Part shown: positions 6,054 to 11,272 of the stretch, one piece after another
Layout of the letters: every line of letters starts with the position of its first letter
Numbering within the stretch: position 1 is the first letter of the stretch
NCBI GenBank assembly: GCA_011523485.1
Contig: WTGR01000867.1
Location: 1-11,272, forward strand
Length of the DNA: 11,272 bases
Reading direction: 5' to 3'
Source of the DNA: Acidobacteriota bacterium
GTDB taxonomy: Bacteria > Acidobacteriota > Vicinamibacteria > Vicinamibacterales > UBA8438
Notes under the pieces: generated by a model
Told to the model about the DNA's origin: nothing
Databases searched by the model: none
What the model saw: only the letters and a program-made list of their open reading frames with translations
Made by a program: the position numbers and the translations under genes

Positions 6054-7346
6054 CTACGAGTCCGTCGCCTCCGCGCGAAGGAGCGCGCGGCGGAGCAGAT
6101 CGAGCGCGGCCTGCGACGCCTGGAACTTCACCCGCTCGCGATCGCCGGGAAGTTGCACGCGGCGTACCCGCGCCGGCGCCCCGCGGACGGCCAGCGCCAG
6201 GCACACCGTGCCCACCGGCTTCCCGGGCGTCGCCCCGCCGGGGCCGGCGATACCGGTCACGGCGAGGCCGAAATCGACATCGGCCGCACCGCGCGCCGCC
6301 TCGGCCATCGCCTCGGCCACCGCCTCGCTCACCGCGCCGTGCGCTTCGATGAGTCCGGGGTCGACCCCGATAGCCGCCTTCGCCTCGTTGCTGTAGAGAA
6401 CCCACCCCGCGTGAACGTACGCCGAGCTGCCCGGCACGTCCGTGAGCCGCGACGCGATCAACCCGCCGGTGCAGGACTCGGCGACGGCGACACGCGCTTC
6501 CCGTCGCCGCAGCAACTCCCCCACCACCTCCGGCAGGGTCCGCCCGTCGGTGCTCACGACACAGCTACCGAGCACGCCCGTCAGCTCCTCCACCGCGGCA
6601 TCGAGAACGCGCACCCCCTCCGCGGGATCGGCGCCGACCGTCGACAGGTGCAGGTCGATCTGTCCCAGCGAGGCGAGAATCGTCGTCGAGACGGAGGGCT
6701 GCCGCGCGGCCAGCGGGCCGTAGATCGGCCGGGCCAGCTCATCGACATGCGATTCCGTCCGTCCGGTCGTGCGGATGGCGCGCCGCTGAACCCTCCTGCC
6801 GCCGGCCGCCGAAGCCAGCCGGTCCGCGACCAGACGGTCGAACATCGGCCGCAGTTCCCGCGGCGGTCCGGGCAACAGGACCAGTCGGCACCCGCCTGCG
6901 GTCAACCAGAGCCCCGGCGCGGTTCCGGCCGGATTCGGCAGCACCTCCGCTCCACGCGGAATCGCCGCCTGCCGGCGGTTGATCTCCGGCATCTCCAGCC
7001 CGCGGGCCTCGAACCGGGCGCGAATCCGGGTCACGATGTCCGCCGACTCGTCGAGCGGCACGCCGAGCAGATCCGCGACGACGTCGCGCGTCACGTCGTC
7101 CGCGGTCGGTCCGAGTCCCCCGGTCACGATCACCACGTCCGCCGCGGTCATGGCGTAGCGCAACGCGCTCGCAAGACGGCGAGGCTCGTCCCCCGCCACC
7201 AGCTTCTGAACGACGTCGATCCCGACCCCGTTGAGCCGGTCGGTGATGAACAGGGAGTTCGTATCGGTCTTGTGCGGCGTCAGCAGCTCCGACCCGACGG
7301 CGACGATCACGGCCGACGACGGACCGCCGCCGCCTCTTTCCCTCAT
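6054..7346 (-). CDS. cinA: CinA: ADP-ribose pyrophosphatase / NMN amidohydrolase
   Basis: A 430-residue two-domain CinA protein. The N-terminal MoCF-like domain (about 11-180) has AVGSELL (16-22) and TGGLGPTADD (75-84). The C-terminal domain (about 270-425) has ESCTGGL (290-296) and TGIAGPGG (364-371), the motifs of PncC-type NMN deamidases. In characterised CinA proteins the first domain cleaves ADP-ribose and the second converts NMN to nicotinate mononucleotide, feeding NAD recycling. The historical link to competence is not evidence of transformation here. The ATG (7346-7344) overlaps the pgpA stop in ATGA; there is no strong ribosome site, so translation may depend on coupling. The first 10 residues are Gly/Arg-rich and not conserved, so a slightly later start is possible. 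The same frame stays open to 7844 by running through pgpA. Confidence 0.95.
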   Translation of the reverse strand: MRERGGGGPSSAVIVAVGSELLTPHKTDTNSLFITDRLNGVGIDVVQKLVAGDEPRRLASALRYAMTAADVVIVTGGLGPTADDVTRDVVADLLGVPLDESADIVTRIRARFEARGLEMPEINRRQAAIPRGAEVLPNPAGTAPGLWLTAGGCRLVLLPGPPRELRPMFDRLVADRLASAAGGRRVQRRAIRTTGRTESHVDELARPIYGPLAARQPSVSTTILASLGQIDLHLSTVGADPAEGVRVLDAAVEELTGVLGSCVVSTDGRTLPEVVGELLRRREARVAVAESCTGGLIASRLTDVPGSSAYVHAGWVLYSNEAKAAIGVDPGLIEAHGAVSEAVAEAMAEAARGAADVDFGLAVTGIAGPGGATPGKPVGTVCLALAVRGAPARVRRVQLPGDRERVKFQASQAALDLLRRALLRAEATDS

Positions 7347-7810
7347 CCGAGCATCACCGACGGCGCGACGGCTGCCCCCACCCGTACCGTCACGCAGGCG
7401 TAGAGACCGGCGATTACGTCGTCCGCCATCACTCCCCATCCGGCCGGCAGGCGTTCGGCCGCGCGAGCCGGGAACGGCTTGACGATGTCGAAGAACCTGA
7501 ACGCCAGAAAGCCGGCCGCCAGCCCCGGCCAGGCGACCGGAAACCAGAAAAACGTGATGAGCATGCCGGCGATCTCGTCGATGACGATGGCCCCCGGGTC
7601 GCGGCGGCCATAGCACCGCTCCGCCACCGTCGCGGACCAGACTCCGACCGCGAGCACGACTCCCAGCAACAGCGCCTCCGCGCCGGCCTCGCCGGTCAGG
7701 CGCACCAGAAGCAGCAGGCAGAGGCCCACGGCGGAACCCCAGGTACCGGGCGCGACCGGCGCCAGCCCGACGTAACCGGCCGTAGCGACGGGCAGCGCCA
7801 GGCGGGACAT
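7343..7810 (-). CDS. pgpA: Phosphatidylglycerophosphatase A
   Basis: An inner-membrane phosphatase that removes phosphate from phosphatidylglycerophosphate to give phosphatidylglycerol. The 155 residues carry the PgpA motifs in order: GLAPVAPGTWGS (15-26), DPGAIVIDEIAGM (71-83), FRFFDIVKPFPAR (104-116) and MADDVIAG (128-135). Hydrophobic stretches near 28-37, 47-60, 83-107 and 131-150 fit membrane segments. The start ATG (7810-7808) is chosen by homology. A GTG directly before it (7813) is equally possible, and an ATG at 7939 would add 43 Arg-rich residues that do not look like the family. It is the first gene of the minus-strand series, coupled to cinA by a 4-nt overlap, and shares the phosphatidylglycerol pathway with gpsA. 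Confidence 0.95.
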   Translation of the reverse strand: MSRLALPVATAGYVGLAPVAPGTWGSAVGLCLLLLVRLTGEAGAEALLLGVVLAVGVWSATVAERCYGRRDPGAIVIDEIAGMLITFFWFPVAWPGLAAGFLAFRFFDIVKPFPARAAERLPAGWGVMADDVIAGLYACVTVRVGAAVAPSVMLG

Positions 7811-7995
7811 CACCGCACGGGAACGGCGCACGGACCGTGAGCATCGAATCCGGGAATGTGCATGCGCATCGAGAGGTTCCGCGTCTCGACTCTCCCGCGT
7901 CTCGCAGGGCGGGAAGGCATGGCGCACGGTGCGCCGCACCGGGAAGTGATGCGATTATGGGACGAGAGCCGGAGGGCCGTCAACGGCCGCGGCAG
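7811..7995. promoter_or_regulatory. Divergent control region between pgpA and ftcD
   Basis: This 185-bp region must drive pgpA leftwards and ftcD rightwards. It holds a perfect 15-bp odd palindrome (7921-7935, two 7-bp arms around G7928), a second short palindrome CACGGACCGTG (7829-7839), three copies of CGCACGG (7814-7820, 7827-7833, 7923-7929), and a tandem CCGCGTCTCG pair with 16-bp period (7879-7888 and 7895-7904). These could be operator sites, but no regulator is known from the window. I found no convincing -35/-10 pair. Confidence 0.4.
7971..7995 (+). promoter_or_regulatory. ftcD ribosome site with a hairpin in the spacer
   Basis: GGAG(G) at 7971-7975 is too far (over 20 nt) from the ATG at 7996. 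Between them GGCCG (7975-7979) and CGGCC (7984-7988) can form a stem with a TCAA loop, leaving 7 nt to the start. Folding would bring the site to a normal distance. This is inferred from sequence only; the alternative is that ftcD starts at the ATG at 7957, which has GGAAG 10 nt upstream. Confidence 0.3.
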
Positions 7996-8925
7996 ATGAT
8001 AGAAGCCGTCCCGAACATCAGCGAGGGCCGCCGGGAAGAGGTCGTGCGGGAGGCTCTCGACGCGATCGAGGCGGTACCGGACGTCCGGGTGCTCGACTGG
8101 TCGTCGGACCCCTCCCACAACCGATCGGTCATCACGCTGGCCGGCGAAGCGGACCCGTTGCGGGCCGCGATCCTGCGACTCTGCGAGGTGGCGGTGAAGC
8201 GGATCGACCTGCGCCGCCACCGCGGGGCCCACCCTCGCATCGGCGCGGTCGACGTCGTTCCGTTCGTGCCGCTCGGCGGCGTGTCGATGGAAGCCTGCGT
8301 CGCGCTCGCGCGCGCAACCGGCCGGGAAGTGGCGGAGCGGCTGCAGTTGCCGGTCCTGTTGTACGAGGCGGCCGCCGCGGTCCCGGCCCGACGGCGCCTC
8401 GAGCACCTGCGGCGCGGTCAGTTCGAGCGCCTCGCCGGCAAGCTCCTGCAGCCCGAATGGAGACCGGACTACGGCCCCCGTCGCCCACACCCTTCGGCGG
8501 GAGCGACGGCCGTCGGGGCGCGCGGTCCGCTCCTCGCCTTCAACGTGAATCTCGCGTCGCGGGACCTCGACGTCGCCCGGCGAATCGCGCGGGCGGTCAG
8601 GGAGAGCGGCGGCGGCCTGCCGCACGTCAAGGCCATGGGCGTCCTGCTCTCGGCCGCTTCGGGGAACATCGCCCAGGTGTCGATGAACCTGACCGACTAC
8701 CGGCGCACCCCGCTGTCCGCAGCCCTGGATCGCGTCGCTCGGGAGGCGGCGCGCGAGGGAGTGGAGGTCGCCGGCACCGAGCTCGTCGGGCTCGTACCGC
8801 AGGCAGCGATAGACGGATCGGAAGGCGGGAGGCCCATGCTCGACGTCATTCATCCGGACCGGACGATCGAGGCGCGGCTCGACTGCCTGCGTCCCTCTCG
8901 TCCTGACCATCGAGCAGCCCCTTGA
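7996..8925 (+). CDS. ftcD: Glutamate formimidoyltransferase (formiminotransferase domain only)
   Basis: Transfers the formimino group of N-formimino-glutamate, a product of histidine degradation, to tetrahydrofolate. The 309 residues match both formiminotransferase subdomains: AVPNISEGRR (4-13), HNRSV (41-45), RHRGAHPRIGAVDVVPF (74-90) with His79 aligned to the catalytic His of the mammalian enzyme, LPVLLYEAA (118-126), PEWRPDYGP (153-161), AFNVNLA (181-187), VKAMG (211-215), QVSMNL (227-232) and ELVGLVP (262-268). The cyclodeaminase half of the mammalian bifunctional protein is absent, so formimino-THF would need a separate cyclodeaminase or another outlet. No other histidine-degradation gene is adjacent. 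The start at 7996 is set by homology; ATGs at 7957 and 7837 are alternatives. The last 80 bp overlap nrdR tail to tail. Confidence 0.9.
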   Translation: MIEAVPNISEGRREEVVREALDAIEAVPDVRVLDWSSDPSHNRSVITLAGEADPLRAAILRLCEVAVKRIDLRRHRGAHPRIGAVDVVPFVPLGGVSMEACVALARATGREVAERLQLPVLLYEAAAAVPARRRLEHLRRGQFERLAGKLLQPEWRPDYGPRRPHPSAGATAVGARGPLLAFNVNLASRDLDVARRIARAVRESGGGLPHVKAMGVLLSAASGNIAQVSMNLTDYRRTPLSAALDRVAREAAREGVEVAGTELVGLVPQAAIDGSEGGRPMLDVIHPDRTIEARLDCLRPSRPDHRAAP

Positions 8926-9355
8926 GCACCTCCATGAACTCCCCGAGGTCGCGAAAGTCGCGGTAGACGGAAGCGAACCGGACATAGGCCACCTTGTCGA
9001 GCACCTTGAGCTCGTCCATCACGAAGGCGCCCACCGCTTCGGTGGACATCTCCTTGTCGGTCCGCTCGTGCAGGGCCGCCTCGACCCGATTGGCCACCGC
9101 CTCGAGGAGCGCAACGCTCACGGGACGCTTCTCGCAGGCCTTGAGCATCCCTGCAATCACCTTCCGGCGCTCGAAGCGCTCCCGCGTCCCGTCCTTCTTG
9201 ACGACCATGTACGGGATCTCGTCGATCCGCTCGTAACTGGTGAACCGGCGCTCGCAGCGGCTGCACTCCCGTCGGCGGCGGATCGCATCGCCTTCCCGGC
9301 TCTCGCGGGAGTCGACCACCCGATCGTCGAGGCAACCGCAGAACGGACACTTCAC
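8846..9355 (-). CDS. nrdR: Transcriptional repressor NrdR
   Basis: An ATP/dATP-responsive repressor of ribonucleotide reductase operons. The 169 residues begin with the four-cysteine zinc ribbon (CPFC 3-6 and CSRC 31-34, with VDSRESREGDAIRRRR between) and then an ATP-cone domain (about 48-138) from PYMVVKKDG through YVRFASVYRDF. The family is usually 150-165 residues; here a charged tail after FMEVLKGLL adds about 20. The GTG start (9355-9353) has a strong GGGGAGG 7 nt upstream and overlaps the previous stop in GTGA. No reductase gene and no recognisable NrdR box are in the window, so its targets are elsewhere. The 3' end overlaps ftcD by 80 bp. Confidence 0.96.
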   Translation of the reverse strand: MKCPFCGCLDDRVVDSRESREGDAIRRRRECSRCERRFTSYERIDEIPYMVVKKDGTRERFERRKVIAGMLKACEKRPVSVALLEAVANRVEAALHERTDKEMSTEAVGAFVMDELKVLDKVAYVRFASVYRDFRDLGEFMEVLKGLLDGQDERDAGSRAAPRSSGPDE

Positions 9356-10404
9356 CGCTCGTCCTCCCCGTACGCATCGGGCTCCGTCCCGCCTGCCGCG
9401 GCCCCCGCCAACCGGCTGACGCTCGTCAGATGCACCCCCTCGCAGGCCATCAGGACGACGCCGCCAATCGTGACCGGCACGAAGGAGATGGCGTGCGCCA
9501 CCAGCCCCGCTCCGACCGCGCTCTCGGCGCCTGCCGCGAAGAGCGTCGTCGCCCCCACCTGGAACGCGGCATGGTAACCGCCGACTCCCGCCGGCGTCGG
9601 CACCGCAACACCGAGCACGATCAGTACCAGCAGGATTCCGGCGCCGGACGGCGGCATGTCGACGCCGAAGGCCACCGACACCAGCCAGATGCCGACCGTG
9701 ACCGAAACCCAGACGAAGACCGTCCACGCCATCGCCCACACCAGGGGTCCCGGCCGACGCATCACGCCGAGGCCTTCCGAGAAACGGTGCGACACCCGGC
9801 CGAGCCTTTGCGAGAGTCCGGCCGGCAGGATCGACGTCACGCGCGCGACTCCGCGGCCGACCGCCTCGGGATTGGTTGCCGCCGCGCAGGCCAGAACCAG
9901 GGTGCCGAGGGCCAATCCGCCCGCGGCGATCGCCCCGGCGTACAGCGCCGGCAGCAACCCGCCCGGCTCGACGCCGAGGCTCGGCACGAATGCAACGACC
10001 GACACGCCGAAGATCGCCAGGATCACCACGACGTCCAGCAAGCGTTCGAGCACCACCGTCCCGATCGCCGCGCTCAAGCTGAGTTGTTCACGCCGGGCGA
10101 GCACGTACGGCCGGAGGATCTCGCCGACGCGCCCCGGCAGAATGGCCGTCGCTGCGAAGCCCATCACCGTCGCCCGCAGAGCGACCCCCAGGCGCACCCG
10201 GCCCAGCGGTTCGAGCAGGTAGCACCAGCGCACCGCGCGCGCCAGATAGGTCGCCACCATGGCCAGGACGGCGAGCCCGAGCAGATCGAGCCGGGCGCCC
10301 AAGACCGCGTCGGCCACGCGATCGAGGTCCGCGCCGCGCAGCACGAATGCCATCAGGCCGACTCCCAGCAAGCCGATGACGATTGTGCGACCGTGTCTCC
10401 ACAT
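9352..10404 (-). CDS. UPF0104 / lysylphosphatidylglycerol-synthase-like transmembrane protein (flippase-like)
   Basis: A 350-residue integral membrane protein of the family that also forms the membrane half of MprF/LPG synthases. Family hallmarks seen are RAVRWCYLL (56-64), ILPGRVGEILRPYVLARRE (88-106), VLERLLDVV (118-126) and PTPAGVGGYHAAF (269-281). About eight hydrophobic segments are visible (near 7-22, 38-56, 76-90, 123-141, 152-174, 222-247, 255-270 and 299-322), followed by a short acidic cytosolic-looking tail. There is no soluble aminoacyl-transferase domain, so it cannot be called MprF; a lipid or polyprenyl-linked flippase role is a family-level guess. The ATG at 10404 has only a weak ribosome site. 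It is the first gene of a two-gene unit with nrdR. Confidence 0.85.
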   Translation of the reverse strand: MWRHGRTIVIGLLGVGLMAFVLRGADLDRVADAVLGARLDLLGLAVLAMVATYLARAVRWCYLLEPLGRVRLGVALRATVMGFAATAILPGRVGEILRPYVLARREQLSLSAAIGTVVLERLLDVVVILAIFGVSVVAFVPSLGVEPGGLLPALYAGAIAAGGLALGTLVLACAAATNPEAVGRGVARVTSILPAGLSQRLGRVSHRFSEGLGVMRRPGPLVWAMAWTVFVWVSVTVGIWLVSVAFGVDMPPSGAGILLVLIVLGVAVPTPAGVGGYHAAFQVGATTLFAAGAESAVGAGLVAHAISFVPVTIGGVVLMACEGVHLTSVSRLAGAAAGGTEPDAYGEDER

Positions 10405-10493
10405 GCGGAACCGACCGTACTACATTTTGTTTTGCCGTCGCGCGAGGGTCCCGTTAAGCTATACCCCTTCTCTATCCGCACGAGGGTCTCCTG
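10405..10493. promoter_or_regulatory. Short divergent promoter region (purC rightwards, membrane protein gene leftwards)
   Basis: This 89-bp region includes the AT-richest patch in its vicinity (about 10419-10434), flanked by TTGCCG (10432-10437) and TATACC (10460-10465; 4 of 6 to the -10 consensus), but their 22-nt spacing is too long for a standard promoter. An in-frame TAA at 10455 excludes any purC start upstream of it. Promoters must lie here or in the first codons of the neighbours, but I cannot place them exactly. Confidence 0.35.
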
Positions 10494-11272
10494 TTGTCTT
10501 CCAGCGCTTCCGTCTTCGAAACGTCTCTCGACGGCATCGCCGTCCACCGCCGCGGCAAGGTCCGCGACATGTACGAGGTCGGCGAGCATCTGCTCATGGT
10601 CGCCACCGACCGCATCTCGGCCTACGACGTGGTGCTCGGCTCGGCCGTTCCGGACAAGGGCCGGGTGCTCACCCAGTTGTCGGCGTTCTGGTTCGAGCGA
10701 ACCGGGGATATCGTGGGCAACCACCTGATCTCGACGGATTCGGGCGACTATCCGGAATCGTTGGGCGCGCACGCCGACCTGCTTGCCGGACGCTCGATGC
10801 TCGTGCGTCGCACGAAACCCATCCCCATCGAGTGCGTCGCCCGCGGGTACCTGTCCGGATCCGGCTGGAAGGAATACCAGCGCGACGGGCAGGTCTGCGG
10901 CGTCCGGCTGCCCGCCGGCCTGCGCGAGTCCGACCGCCTGCCGGAGCCCATCTTCACGCCGGCAACCAAGGCGGAGACCGGCCACGACGTCAACATCAGC
11001 GAAGCCGAGGCCGCCCGACTCGTCGGTCCGGATCTGGTGGCGCGACTCCGGGCGCTGACGCTGGCGCTCTACGAGCACGGCGCGGCGCACGCCGCCGAGC
11101 ACGGCATCATCGTGGCGGACACCAAGTTCGAGTTCGGCGTCGCCTCCACCGGCGCCGGCGACGAGGTCATCCTCATCGACGAGGTGCTGACGCCGGACTC
11201 TTCGCGGTTCTGGCCCGCCGAGCGGTACACGGCGGGCGGACCTCAACCGAGCTTCGACAAGCAGTACGTCCG
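10494..11272 (+). CDS. purC: SAICAR synthase (3' end beyond the window)
   Basis: Ligates aspartate to CAIR with ATP hydrolysis, the SAICAR step of de novo purine synthesis. The 259 complete codons present show RGKVRDMY (20-27), the nucleotide-site motif ATDRISAYD (37-45), the signature IECVARGYLSGSGWKEY in the middle, NISEAEA and DTKFEFG, then LIDEVLTPDSSRFW near the right edge. The LSGSGWKEY insert places it in the longer (about 290-310 residue) class rather than the 237-residue E. coli type. The start is most likely TTG at 10494: an in-frame TAA lies at 10455, no ATG or GTG precedes Met26 (already inside the fold), and GAGGG (10482-10486) lies 7 nt upstream. It is divergent from the membrane protein gene. 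Confidence 0.95.
   Translation, partial: MSSSASVFETSLDGIAVHRRGKVRDMYEVGEHLLMVATDRISAYDVVLGSAVPDKGRVLTQLSAFWFERTGDIVGNHLISTDSGDYPESLGAHADLLAGRSMLVRRTKPIPIECVARGYLSGSGWKEYQRDGQVCGVRLPAGLRESDRLPEPIFTPATKAETGHDVNISEAEAARLVGPDLVARLRALTLALYEHGAAHAAEHGIIVADTKFEFGVASTGAGDEVILIDEVLTPDSSRFWPAERYTAGGPQPSFDKQYV

Noticed and set aside
7347..7844. 166-residue N-terminal extension of cinA
   Set aside because: It covers pgpA in another frame and lacks homology; CinA proteins start just before the AVGSELL motif.
7811..7939. 43-residue N-terminal extension of pgpA
   Set aside because: Arg-rich, no ribosome site, and unlike known PgpA N-termini; it lies in the divergent control region.
10405..10728. Plus-strand open frame running from the membrane protein gene into purC
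   Set aside because: It is antisense to the membrane protein gene and out of frame with purC; its sequence has no conserved motif.

Overview
The window is a high-GC stretch of bacterial chromosome, densely packed with housekeeping genes. Nearly every gene is recognisable from its motifs. No plasmid, phage or transposase gene, rRNA, tRNA or CRISPR array is visible. The gene set (SRP pathway, riboflavin, phospholipid, NMN salvage, NrdR, purine synthesis), the GC-biased codons and the palindromic repeats suit a free-living, high-GC, Gram-negative-type bacterium. Acidobacteriota (Vicinamibacteria-like) or a neighbouring phylum is my best guess, but this is a low-confidence inference with no marker gene behind it.

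Layout, left to right: the 5' two-thirds of ffh (minus strand, cut by the window edge). Then a 390-bp intergenic region (610-999) filled on its right side with a MITE-like 112-bp element and three palindromes. Then a tightly packed minus-strand series, read right to left as pgpA, cinA, gpsA, ftsY, ribD, ribE, ribBA. Within it pgpA/cinA, gpsA/ftsY and ribE/ribBA overlap by 4 nt (ATGA), ribD/ribE overlap by 20 nt, and ftsY/ribD are 6 nt apart. Only the 177-nt cinA-gpsA gap could hold an internal promoter or terminator. A 185-bp divergent control region separates pgpA from ftcD (plus strand). ftcD converges on nrdR with an 80-bp tail-to-tail overlap. nrdR is coupled (GTGA overlap) to an upstream UPF0104/flippase-like membrane protein gene. 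A short AT-richer divergent region then leads to purC (plus strand, cut by the right edge).

Functionally, ffh and ftsY are the SRP GTPase and its receptor. ribD, ribE and ribBA cover every riboflavin step except lumazine synthase (ribH), which is not in the window. gpsA and pgpA both serve phosphatidylglycerol synthesis. cinA recycles NMN. ftcD makes formimino-THF from a histidine-degradation intermediate. nrdR represses ribonucleotide reductase genes. purC is in de novo purine synthesis.

I do not see a new defence or mobile system. The points most worth a second look are the repeat cluster between ribBA and ffh, the Gln in place of the metal-binding His of the RibB domain, the ftsY-rib operon arrangement, and the palindromes in the pgpA/ftcD control region.
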